64,000 nt of DNA, from assembly GCA_950295325.1 (NCBI GenBank), contig OX485807.1:46178796-46242795 (forward strand), read 5' to 3'. Of this stretch, positions 10,665-21,799 are shown piece after piece. The DNA is from Polytrichum commune. Lineage: Eukaryota > Streptophyta > Polytrichopsida > Polytrichales > Polytrichaceae. The notes under the pieces were generated by a model. That model ran no database searches and had not been told where the DNA came from. It saw only the letters and a list, made by a program, of their open reading frames with translations. The translations under genes were made by a program, and so were the position numbers. The first letter of the stretch is position 1, and each line of letters starts with the position of its first letter.

Positions 10665-12125
10665 TCCAAATATCATCAAAGCCGCAGCTAAATCACCATG
10701 CATTACTTGCCCACTGAATTAAAATGGTTAGTGCCAATTAGGAGCCAAAAATAGGTGTCCGATTGAGGAAGCTAACCGAATTCGCTTCATCTACCTTACC
10801 ACCACATCACAATCTGCACATGTCAGCTTCTTCAATGGTTTCATTATCAACTGCATCATTTATTTCACCAAGCATGTTTATAATTCCCTCCTCAATAGGT
10901 ATATAGGGATTGTTTAGATCAAATTGCAATTCATAATTGATGAATTGTGCATTCATAGTGGGCTCACTTCAATTCTCTCAAAAGTCAAATACATGATGAA
11001 CCTAATTCAATTTCATCCAAGTTATAAAATTTCATAGCCTTGCTTTCATCCAAATTAATACTTATCTAGGTGAATTCATTGAAGAGAGGAACATTCTTTT
11101 TCAATTCTCTTAACAATTTAACATTTACATTTACTAGTGTATATATCTATATATCTATATATATTTAAATGCTTTTTCCCTCAACACATAGGCAATATTA
11201 ACACTTATCAAGGTAACACAAATCAAGGGTGAGCTTTATACGATTACAAGGAGATGTGCATTTGAAGCAATGAACTTACACAGCCATTGGTTCCACTTTA
11301 AAGATTCTATTTACACAATAATAGCTTTTACACTCTCCAAGCATTGTCAATAAATAACATACTCTCACCAACTTTATTCAAATATTACAAATACCATAAA
11401 TAGTATCAGGCAGCAGTTTACCATAGTTCAATAAATGCCAAACAAAAACCGTTGCCAGATACTCTTCTGTACTTAATTAAACCATGATTTGCTGGTTTAT
11501 GAATCTCTGCCCAGCGGGTTGTATAAAACAATAGTTTTCTAGGGACCGGGCTGCCCGAAGTACGCACTTCCCGGCCCCACCGTGGTGTCAGAGTGGGCAG
11601 TCACCGACCCCAGACTGCCCGGCTGGCCCCCTACCGCCAAGCCTAGCTGCCACGCGTACTCCGAGTGCACGGGCAGCTCAGTGGATCTGCCCGGCCCAGG
11701 AAATCTCCTCACTCGGAAGCCCAACGGCACAGCCTGATAAGATGACGTGGATTATGAGGTGTCCGGCCGCCGATTGGTGGGATGATATGTGGGCAGCCTG
11801 GCTGGCATGCTGAGTCACACCCCTGGCTGCCTGGCCCAGGCTAATAAACTCAAAAGAATGGATTGGATAAGGTGTGATGAGCCTTTAAAGCAAGTGGGAT
11901 CTCTCGCATGCCCTTTACCCAGAGCACTGGACATATTACAAAAGCAATTATAACTTATGGGGACAATTCTAGGATAAGGTTAAGAGGGTGACGTTTGCTG
12001 ATCACCTTTTCATGATACCGAAGAAGGTAAGGTAGAAGCACCTATCACTGCTTGCGGACTCACACTTCTTGAGCACTCCAAACAAATTATTCAATCCACA
12101 CAAGTTATCCTAATAACACTTTAAA
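10665..12125. other. Intergenic with a GC-rich island
   Basis: No supported gene. Bases 11535-11850 are strikingly GC-rich and repeat CTGCCCGG-like words, unlike the AT-rich surroundings. I see no convincing protein in either strand. Confidence 0.5.
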
Positions 12126-12129
12126 CTCC

Positions 12130-12245
12130 GTAGTATCACACCTGTGGCAACGAAAGTGCACGTGATATTACGGGGGGTTTGTAGTGTTAGCATGGATGCG
12201 TGATACTATAGAATTAGTGTAGCATGTGACATTATGGAATAACGC
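12130..12245 (+). repeat. Dispersed repeat C, copy 1
   Basis: The segment matches the reverse complement of 19235-19345. Landmarks are GTGCACGTGATA, TTTGTAGTGTTA, CATGGAT and AGCATGTGACATTATGGAAT. Confidence 0.7.
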
Positions 12246-12249
12246 AAAG

Positions 12250-14375
12250 GAGATGTGAGGATAATTTGAATTTGTTCTCCTGCCAACTATTTTAGTGTGG
12301 TCCACTCCACTTGGGCGATGTGGCGGACGTATGCACCGACATTCAACAAGTGGCAGAAGAAGAAGAAGAATAAGAAGTGACGCTCCGCATGTTGGCACAT
12401 GGCACAATGCGAGGGTGTGGGTTGACTTCTTTGGTGGTTTGCATTAATGACAAATTTCGTGATATAAGGGAGAGAAGTGTGACAATAAGGAGTGAGATTT
12501 GAACTACGAACATCCGTTCCCTAGGGTTTCAGGACATTATGGAGGTTGATATTACGGAGTTTAGGGTGTACCTTTATTTGAATTAGCAATCACATTTTGA
12601 GCACAACACTAGTAAGATCATGTGAATGAAAGCATTGCGGAGAGAGAGAGAACACATAGAATTTTGTTGGTATAGCTTGACTCTTTTTAATACTTAAGAC
12701 AAGTTTTACTTCTAGATTGTACACTAGTGGGATACCCCACTTTAGTTTCCATAGACAATTGGAATGAATTGGCAACAACCTTGGGTTGGCAACATTTTAC
12801 TGCACCTCTCATGGGAGGTGTAATGTACCAAAATCCCAACAATTACATTGTTTAATCATTTATGTCTTTCTACCTCGTCACTCATGAGGATGAGTGTGTG
12901 CCTAGCCCTCATAATTCATGAACTTGGTTGTTAATGCAATAGTCCTATCTAGTGGGCACATGTTAAATTTAAGTAACTACAATTAGTGTGCATTATCATT
13001 TGGAACAACATAGTGCTAAGGTAGATGTATCCTATTCAAACACCTACTTTCAAGTGCAAAGTGATTCAATGTTATCATAAACCAACGGCTCCAATAATAT
13101 TCTAAGGATTTAATACAACGGCCCATTGGTTGAATAGCCAAAAGGTCAATGCTCATCACATGCTCCAACATGATTTTTTTAGGCACACTTATACAACCAC
13201 CCAAGTACATTGTGTATATGCTCTTTGAAAATTCATTACAAATTAACAATTAGCTATATTAGTTTAATTCACAGTGGCAAGGCGACAAACTAATTTAACT
13301 GCGTTTCTTGGTTGGCCATTGGGAAGAGATGATTTAGGTCTCTTGTTGTAGACACATCACGTTGGGGGTAAGTCCCTTGTAGAGATATGAAGCCTATGCG
13401 ATAAATGGGTATTTTCAAGGGGGCCATGAAGTAAAGTGCATAGTCATGGGATAATCCACGTATTTTGGGAATATTCTAAAAGTATACATTATATATTCTC
13501 AAACTTGGTTTCTAATACCCTAAATTTTCTAATACTTATGTGGTATTTTCTTTGAAATTTTACTTGGGATCCTATATTTTACTGCACCATGTTTTCTAAT
13601 GGAATGCCATTTACCACCCCCCCCCCCTTGGCACATGTGTCTAGGTCTTTTGCCCTTTGCATCCATTATTTCAACATTGAATGTGCCTCTAAAGGAAGTC
13701 CCGATAAATTTATATGGGGACCACCCATGCATATTTCTACTCCACATATAACGTTGTGGTAAGTTTTGAAAAATGTTATGCCCTTGCCCTCTAAGGCATT
13801 AATCTATATGATGTGTACTATCATCCCAAACACTTCATCCATGTATGTTATGGTCTTGGTGGTGCACCATTGGACAAAAAGTAGGTTTGAGCACAAACTA
13901 TAATGTCCATCTTTTCTTTGTGGCCAAACTTGATGGAGGAGAAACCACTTTACACCGACTAAAGTAAGTAGGTATCTATCTTTAGTGTTGTAGTTTTGGT
14001 CTTTTAACTCATCTTTATTGTTAGGTTGCACTTATAATTTCAGTCTATAATAGATACAAAGATTAGTTATTGGGCTATTCACTGGGATGTTTTAAGTCAT
14101 TGAATTTTGGTTATCAATATTGCTCATCTTTGGTTTTCCAACACTTCTTGCAAATGTACATGTTCAGTTCAGGATAGTTGCAAAATACAATTGGATGAAA
14201 ATTGGAAATTTCATCCAAATATACAGGCGAAAAAACCCACACTAATTTTTCACATTGGAAATCACAATGGACACTCCAAATCATTATAAAACAAAATAAT
14301 GTGGGTAAATGAAAATTAGTGTGGTGCACACTAATTGGACAAAACAATGTAGCCACAAATTAACCAGTTGAGTTG
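12250..14375. other. Intergenic, no gene seen
   Basis: No coding signal was found. A poly-C run lies at about 13617-13627. Confidence 0.5.
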
Positions 14376-14379
14376 AAAA

Positions 14380-14525
14380 ATAATTCATTCGAATTCAAGA
14401 CTTGGTGAAAATTACTAACCAATTTAGAGGAAATTCCAAGATATATCTCAATTCAATACAAGAAAAACCGAAAGATGTGAACGTGTAACCGGTTTATATT
14501 GGAAACAATAGGATCTCGACCAATG
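14380..14525 (-). repeat. Dispersed repeat A, partial copy
   Basis: On the minus strand it reads GATCCTATTGTTTCCAATAT, CCGGTTACACGTTC, CTTTCGGTTTTTCTTG and then AATTTTCACCAAGTCTTGAA, in the same order as the other repeat A copies. Confidence 0.65.
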
Positions 14526-14604
14526 ATTATGTCCACTAATCTTCCTGGGCACCTTTGGGTGCAGGGTGGCTAGACAACTAAGTTAACATAGGGTTGGTAA
14601 CTTA

Positions 14605-15098
14605 GGGCCACTTCACACACGAGCCAAGAGCCGTGACCATGAAATTGTGAGAGCCCAAAAGAAAAGTGTCCAAAGGCCATCCCAACACACCTCGAAACTC
14701 ATGCAGTGTGGTCACGGACCCTGGAGTCCACTGTGAAGCCATATGTGACCAGGCCCTCAATCAAATGTTATTTCAATGAATTTTTATTCATGCAGGTCTT
14801 CACACAAGATAAAATAGAATAAACCAACAGTTGTGAGTATTCAAAGTGGCATGGTCTCCTGGTTTTGTGTTAGGCCTACCTCCAAGAGGCGGTTTTTGAA
14901 AATAATCCAAGTGACCATGAAACACGATCCATTGGATGCCATGTAGACTTTGCATCCATCTTGCATTCACATACTCCGTTGACCAGTCCCTCAAGTGTAA
15001 GTGTGAAGTGAACTTGGACCGGCTCCGCCTTTTCCAACCAATGAGAGTGCTTGAAGTGCAATGGTCATGGGCCTTCAGTCTCGTGTGTGAAGTGGCCC
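14605..15098. mobile_element. PIF/Harbinger-type MITE (TTA target duplication)
   Basis: A 494-bp element has inverted ends GGGCCACTTCACACACGAG and CTCGTGTGTGAAGTGGCCC, flanked by TTA on both sides (14602-14604 and 15099-15101). Internal landmarks CCAAGAGCCGTGACCATGAA and GTGAAGTGAACTTGGACCGG are shared with the element at 29712-30289, so the two are members of one family. No protein is encoded. Confidence 0.88.
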
Positions 15099-15269
15099 TT
15101 AAGTGGGGAATTGGAATAATATTTAATGGACAAGAGAGCCAGCCTGTGGGCAACTTGACTTAGCGGTCATTCAAGAAATTACATTCATTTTATTCATGGA
15201 CCCTGGTCTGAAGCACTGGCCTAAAGCGGCTCATATTCTTAATCTGACCCGTAAATTCAATTGGTATGT

Positions 15270-15870
15270 GGTTTGGTGAGGGTTAAAGAGCAAACACCAC
15301 AAAGACATGTGTTTATAAGAAATTGGACTGCGCTTTTAAATTTTGATAACTACTCTACATTCAATCAATGAATACAATTGGGAGGACTTATATATCTAGT
15401 TCAAAAATCAACAAACATGGGGCACTTCCGACAATCATAACTAAATTAGGAGCGGTATTAAGTTAGTAGAGAGAGACGTATGTGAATCTGAAGCGGGTAT
15501 ACTGAGTGGGCCTTGCAAGTTAGTACACTTGAGTTATTGCTATGTGGGTTACTTGGTTACTTTTCTTAATTGGACAATTTTATTTGGTTCGTATGTGGTT
15601 AGGTGGGATCAAAGAATAAACATCACAACATGACACATGTTTAAAAGAGATTGGACTATGTCTTCAACATTCATTGACTCTTCCACACTCGATACCGGTG
15701 AACACAAGTGGAAGAACTCACCTATATATTCACTTAAAAAGTCAATAGGTATGCACTTTCAATAATCATAACTAAATAAGGAGAGATCCGATCTTTAGTA
15801 TGGTTTTTTTTTAATTGACGTATCATCATAGATCTGCTCATACAACACAAATTTGAAGACATGTATTTGA
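15270..15870 (+). repeat. Dispersed repeat B, two head-to-tail copies
   Basis: Two related units of about 250-300 bp follow one another (from about 15270 and about 15600). Each carries ACATGTGTTTA, a GATTGGACT-like block, a CTACTC/CTTCCACACTC block, GGAGGACTTATATAT or its variant, and CAATCATAACTAAAT. Two further units occur at 28410-28930 and a minus copy at 233-366. Confidence 0.65.
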
Positions 15871-16364
15871 TCATTAATAGAAGAGAGAGAACAAGAAAAA
15901 CAAACCAAATACCACCTGTGATGGGGATAGTATATGATCGTGGACTTCTACTAAGTCACACAATCTTATTTTTTTCTCGGTACCTTTTTAACTATTCCAT
16001 GGGTGGGGTCGAGTTTGGACTTGGAAACTCAAGTGTGTCAAGTTGACAACATGCAGGTCTCATGAATCCGATGTTTTTCATTCTTGAGAAGCCGCACTTG
16101 TAATATCACGGCCACTTGGTCAACTACTGCAACTGACCATATAATGGAACTCTATTTATTACTGGCTCACAAGCAGGAAGGATTCGAGGGGGAACCGTTG
16201 AAAAACGAGCAACATTTGGCCACTTGCTTGCTTCAATTCAGAGAAGTGGGTATGTACGTACATCTGCTGCAGGAACTTGCAAAGAGGATGACATCGATTC
16301 ATGCGACAATTTACGCTGTTTTGTGAGTACTTAATCAGAGGTACTGAACGTTTACGGTCCTCTT

Positions 16365-16556
16365 TTTTTTTTTTTTTTTTTGGTGAGACAGAAGGCTGAC
16401 ATGCCACGCCAAAGCACAGGAGGCAGTTGACCACCTGGCAAGTCTTCCGTCAAGTAGAGAGGAGATTTCACAGTCGGGATTCGAACTGCCAACCTTTTCC
16501 TTGAGATTTGGGTATCTCTCCACCATCATCCGGTAGTTTAAGGTCATCTCGGACCA
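16365..16556 (-). mobile_element. tRNA-derived SINE, poly-A tailed
   Basis: On the minus strand this 190-bp element begins with a tRNA-like head. A box-A-like region (GATGGTGGAGAGA) is followed by a near-consensus Pol III box B (GGCAGTTCGAATCCC), and the element ends in a poly-A run (the T run at 16362-16380 on the plus strand). It is flanked by a direct repeat TTACGGTCCTCTT (16352-16364 and 16557-16569), a target-site duplication typical of L1-type mobilisation. A truncated relative lies at 54430-54486. Confidence 0.85.
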
Positions 16557-16569
16557 TTACGGTCCTCTT

Positions 16570-19230
16570 GTAAGTGCTTCTGATTCCACATGCAATTTTG
16601 GCCGTTCGATCAGATTGGGATTTATTTCATGCGGTCAACAATTGTGAATCTTGAAGATTGCCATTTCAAGTTTCAAAGTCTGAGTTGAGATGCAAAAGTT
16701 GTTAGTGATCATAATGGAGAGTCTCTTTTAGTCTCATTAAGTGAACTTTGCACATAAGTTAGGCCTTCCTAATTGTGTTAACTCTAACATGATTCCGAAA
16801 AGAGATGGAATCAAGATTATATCAAGATTATATTGGCGTCTGTAATCTGAGTAGGTAGAAAGGCAAACCTCACCGGAACAAGTGTTTTTTTGGGTGTCCA
16901 TATATTACTCTTGACTACTCCATGTAATAGTGCTCAAATCACAGGTCTCCGATCAAGAAATAACCACACTTATTAGGTAGCTTACATATTCTTCAGGGTT
17001 GCAAAGAAATTCGATTCACACAACAAGGCATTTTGTGAGCAATCAGATCATATGTACATACGATTTCGTCATTTGCGAAATACAATTATATCACCTGGCG
17101 CGAGTCAAAGGATAAAGCTGGAATACGAGATAGGATATTGCCACTTCCTTGGAAATGGACACAACACAATGAATGCCAGGCTAAAAGGAATTTTGACTTA
17201 TGCAACAACTTGAGGGAAGGGATGATCAATTGATGATATCTTCCCCTAAAGATGAAATTGGAATCCTTGTCCGTCATGTAAACTTGCGACAAAGGGTTAA
17301 ATTCAGTTATAACATGCTCACACTAGGGCCAATCGATGGTCATGGGCAATAGAGTTCCCTTTTGATGGGGGCATTGTATCTTTTTCCGAAATTTACTGCT
17401 ATCGTTAAGAATCGATCTTTTGTCTAACTCACAACAACCTCAATGGATGTAAAATTTCGTAGTTTGGGCAATGTATAGAAGACAATATCAAGATGGAATC
17501 CCTCTCATTGGTGTGGGACAGTCTCTGGCCCTAGCGCGGGCATGATATTACTCATCTTCACCCCTAAACATCTTCATAAAACAAGCACGCGTGATGTTAT
17601 GGTTGGCATAGGCGAAAACGTCCACAGGGATGCTTGGGAATTTTTGTGGACAATCCTAATTCTACAAAGATGTCATTTGTAAGTTAGATCTACCATGAGA
17701 GGTGTGGATTTGCTACAATGAGATGTTGAATTGGACTATTTCAGGAAGTTTTGGGAAAATTTTGCTAAGGTCTTTTGGGGTCAAACACACACCTTTTACA
17801 TGGGTTTTATGAATCAGGTTCATGCCCACCCACTAGTATGATCTACTCATAACGCTCACCATCTCAAAGCTTGTTGATGTGTTGTGTCTTTATTAGACAT
17901 GACCACAACAAATATTGACTAGTCGTCCCTCGTGACCATGGTCAATGCTATGCATGATATCGTACACGTGTCGTCATGCTACATGTTGTAGCACAAGTCC
18001 TCATGTACAATATCTAGTCCATAAGTCACCTGTAACATATTATGAACCACCCAAAATGATGTATTATTGTATGTTAAGAATGAAAATAATTGGATGGCTC
18101 CAATGACATTTTGATCCTAGCTTATATATCTCAATGTAGTCTCATCCATAGTTGACATTCAAATGTTGTCATTGATCATCAATTTAGTCACAAAATTATG
18201 TACCTCGTCTTTGTTTGGTTGTGTTTGTGTTCATTTTGAACCTCTTACATTCATAATTGGTGATCACATAATGCAGTGGTATCATGTAATGCAATGCATT
18301 AGTCATTTTGAATTCCACAGTTTAGAATCAATGATTCCCCTCCCCCCCAATTTTCAAGAGGGCCATCACATTGGATACAACCATTGGAGTGATGCAACCA
18401 TACATTTGTAAATGGTAACACAACTTTCCATTCAGTTTATATATATATTCATTCATCCCCAATTGACAAATTCGTTCAATTTCTATGAAAAAATTAGGAT
18501 TTTTGGAAATATGGAAATCAAATTATAACATTTAATTTTTTTGGAATTGCAAACTTGCAACCGATCACCAGAGATTTAAAAAAAAACACTCAGTGAGAAT
18601 CTCCTCATTTCCAGGAATATTTACAAGTCAAAAGACAAATGCATTTTAGATATCTATAAGTCAAAACCACAAGGATTTGTTGCATCAACACATGCAGTCT
18701 TGATGTTTTTGATTTGTGAGCGTACCAAAATGCATTGAATATATACCTTTGGATTATATGGTAGTACGATGTCTTTTGAGTTGTCTTGTGAGCACAATGC
18801 GTAACTTAAACTTTCGGCTTTATTTGTCAACATAATACGTGGTGGACTACGGCCTCGTACAATAAGTCAATAAAATGTGATAACTTATTAGATGTGTGTT
18901 TCCTAAGATATGTAATCTTGACAAATAGTCGACGGATGGTTGTGAAGTTATTTCTCGAGTCTTCCCCCCAAAGATTTGGAAGCTCATAATTACTTATAAG
19001 ATTGACCCTCCCTTGAAAGGCTGGTCCAATGTACACTCTAAACTCCATGATATCAACCTCTTTAATGTCACTCGTTTTCTTATACCCCGAAATCTTGGGA
19101 ATGGATACTCTCAATTTCAATCTGGCTCCTTGTTGTTACATTTCCCTCTCATATATCATGGTTTTGGTCATCAAAATAATCCATCAAAGAATTCAAACCA
19201 CATGTTCGCATGCATGATATTGTCACCATT
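16570..19230. other. Intergenic, no gene seen
   Basis: No supported coding region was found on either strand. The DNA is unique-looking within this window. Confidence 0.5.
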
Positions 19231-19234
19231 GCAA

Positions 19235-19345
19235 TGTTGACTTTATATTATTCCATAATGTCACATGCTATAATACTTCTCTATTATCATGTATCCATGT
19301 TAACACTACAAAACTCCTTGTTATCACGTGCACTTTGAGGAGGAG
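19235..19345 (-). repeat. Dispersed repeat C, copy 2
   Basis: Reverse-complement counterpart of 12130-12245, with GTGCACGTGATAACAAGGAG, TTTGTAGTGTTAACATGGAT and AGCATGTGACATTATGGAAT read on the minus strand. Confidence 0.7.
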
Positions 19346-19952
19346 TCCTAACACTAATTCACAACATAATCTTTTTAAAGTAAAAAATCTTTAAAATCCA
19401 AACCCCCATCTACATATCCCCATACATACAACCGCCTAGACTTTATTATTCTAATAAATCTACACATGCCCTCGCATGACGATGACCTACACTAAATCCC
19501 CACCCTCGGGGGGTGCACCTTTCATTAAAACCTAGAATCACGTGTGTTCACTGCATATTACTCTAAAAACCCCCTATATACAAGTTATTTTTTGTGAAAT
19601 GAAGTAATACACATACAATTGCAACAATAAATATACAAGTGACAATATGTATACACAAAAAAACATCCATTCATATATAGTCATTAACATAAGTATACAA
19701 ATATACTTTTGAACAATAATCAACCCCTATAATATGTATAACAAAATATCGTAGCTTTCATCAGCAAAGTCGTTGAAAACTTTTTCATCTCCCGGATGCC
19801 ACTCATAAACATTTGATTCACCAATATATGTCATTGTAGCCAATGCAATTATTGTCTGTAAGTCTACCATCAAATGATCAGTAAGATCATATGTCCACTT
19901 GTTGTTAGCCCCTTTTCGATACCAACATAAACCAATCTCCACGTTTGATGGA

Positions 19953-20117
19953 CGGTGTGTACTCGAATTCAGGGACTTCCTTTCCCACGGCTTCAAATGC
20001 CCCTTTCAGCCATGCCTCCACATCTGCCACATGCGATGCATCGAACACCCCATCCCCGGCACTCCCATTCCCATTTCCACTCTCTGATGTAGCAGCAACA
20101 CTGCTTAAACCAGCCAT
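19953..20117 (-). CDS. AUG1: HAUS/augmin subunit 1-like, first exon (fragment)
   Basis: A minus-strand frame starting at the ATG at 20117 encodes 55 residues. They begin with a low-complexity Ser/Gly/Asn stretch and then read ADVEAWLKGAFEAVGKEVP followed by EFEYTP. That block closely resembles the N-terminus of plant augmin subunit 1 (HAUS1), in which a short helix ending GKEVPNFEYTPRS precedes the long coiled coils. Augmin recruits gamma-tubulin to existing microtubules. The resemblance stops after the TP codons, at a possible GT donor near 19952. I could not find the coiled-coil exons further along the minus strand (below 19950), so this may be a real first exon with a very long intron or a stranded gene fragment. 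No AUG lies upstream in frame. The family match is from memory and not a search. Confidence 0.55.
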
Positions 20118-20164
20118 GTCCTCCTGATCCCTCACTGAACACTACAACACCTCCTGCAGAAGAA

Positions 20165-21130
20165 GAAGAAGCTAGTGACGAGACCTAGGATTCCCCAAAC
20201 CCCGAATGTCATTAATCCAAAAACCCCAAGCATCTGAGCTACTCGTCCCTTTCTCCCAAGCATCTTCCTACATCTCCATTTCAGATGCTCTTGTCAAATC
20301 CACCCTGCATTTGAATGATGAGGCCTGACCTTCCCTAAATCAAAATCGCTGCAAATGTAACTAACCCTCCAACCCCAAGCATCCGCGTTACCTAAGCAAC
20401 ATAGCCCAACATTTTCCTTTTTAATTGCACCCATACCCAGACCATGCCCATAAGCAGTGACCTATGCCCACCCATAGCATGACATGTGCGCACCCATGCC
20501 CACACATAGCATGACATGTGCCCACCCATGCTATTCAAATTGCGCCCATGTATTCAAAAATTGTGTAATGTGTATTGTGTAATTGTGTAATGTGTCTTGT
20601 ATGATTGTGTAATTGTGCCCCACCCATGCCCACCCATTATAATATCAAACCCATGCCCACCCATGAACAATAATATTGCACCCATGCCCACCCATGAACA
20701 ATAATATTGCACCCATGCCCACCCAAAACCCATGGGCATGGGTGGGTATGGGCATGGGCATGGGTATGGGCACCCAATGTAGGGCTCTGCTAAGCAGCTT
20801 ACCGCATCGTCTTCCTTTGAGATTCTCTCTCCATCCACCCTACTTCTAAATGATGAGGCCTGAAATCTCCTAACCCACAGTCTCTGCAAATGCGGTTAAC
20901 CCACAAACCCTAAGCATTTGAGCCACCCAAGGAGCTTCCTAGACCATCTTCCTTTCAGATGCTCTCTTCAAATCCACCATGCATTTGAACCATGAGCCCT
21001 AGCAAGCATTTCCTAACCCCCAAATCTCTTCAAACGTCGTAAATTCACAGATCCCAAGAATCTGAACTACTCGCAATGAGCTCATCCGCCCTTTTCTCCC
21101 AATGAGATATTCCTAATTTACATCTTCCAT
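20165..21130 (-). repeat. Degenerate tandem repeat of about 150 bp upstream of the augmin-like exon
   Basis: At least three related units recur near 20260-20400, 20810-20935 and 20945-21085, with a partial fourth near 21110-21160. Each carries CATCTTCCTTTCAGATGCTC, CAAATCCACC, CATTTGAATGATGAGGCCTG and CTGCAAATG-like words (variants in each unit). They sit immediately 5' of the ATG at 20117 read on the minus strand, so they could be promoter or leader duplications. Confidence 0.6.
20430..20775. repeat. CCCATGCCCACC minisatellite with palindromic end
   Basis: A (T)GCCCACCCATG-type word recurs many times. It includes a 37-bp unit with ATGAACAATAATATTGCACC repeated in direct tandem (20663-20730). 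At 20720-20775 the array reverses orientation (GGGCATGGGTGGG words), making a strong hairpin. Confidence 0.75.
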
Positions 21131-21799
21131 CCAGCTGCTCTCTTTTTCAAGTTTCCAGTCACCGCCACCGAGCAACCTCCACCCTCGCTCTTTGGGTAGC
21201 TAGTATCAATCCCCGAAGCTTTTCTGCCTGGAGAACCAAAGATTGCGTCTTCTAGCTCCGAATTTCAAAACGAGGCCATGACAATGTCAGGACTTTCGGT
21301 GATTCCCACGGCAGCAATAATCGCAGGGACGTTGAGAAGTGTTGGAAGCAACATGTGAAAGAAGGAAAAGAGAAGCAGTTGTCGGCAAAAGAAGCAGGCT
21401 ATGCGAGAAGAGAAAACAAAAACCTTCGGCGTCCGACTAGAAAAGAAAACAAAAACCTAAGGATGGGAGGGGAAAAGGGTCCTTGTTACTTTGAGCTGAA
21501 CGAATCATTTCAAAACCCTAATACTGCCTCTTTCCCCAATATTACCTTGACACCTTGTACATGGTTCATACTACCTTATAAGGTTGCTAATGAAAATCAT
21601 TAATCCTAGATAATCCTAATTTCATCCAATATGAAAACTTATGATATGTAGTATAGTAACAGTACCATACAAGTACAATTATTGTATACTTTTTAAAGGC
21701 CTTCCATATATGTACATAATTATAAATTATAACATGTACACCATATGTATACGTAATACGGCAAGGTCCAAATCAATACCCCTCTTGTGCACTCACGTA

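Noticed and set aside
14800..15153. 117-codon minus frame across a MITE
   Set aside because: It crosses the inverted end of the Harbinger-like MITE and is not shared with the family member at 29712.
19727..19996. Minus-strand 89-codon frame next to the augmin-like exon
   Set aside because: It lies in a different frame from the exon and shows no coiled-coil heptads expected of augmin-1. I could not support it as a further exon.
20554..20889. Minus-strand frame with proline/tyrosine/glycine repeats
   Set aside because: It is a translation of the CCCATGCCCACC minisatellite and has no other support.
21278..21358. Short plus-strand ORF starting MTMSGLSVIPTAA
   Set aside because: Only about 27 codons with no known family; kept as a note in the findings, not called as a gene.
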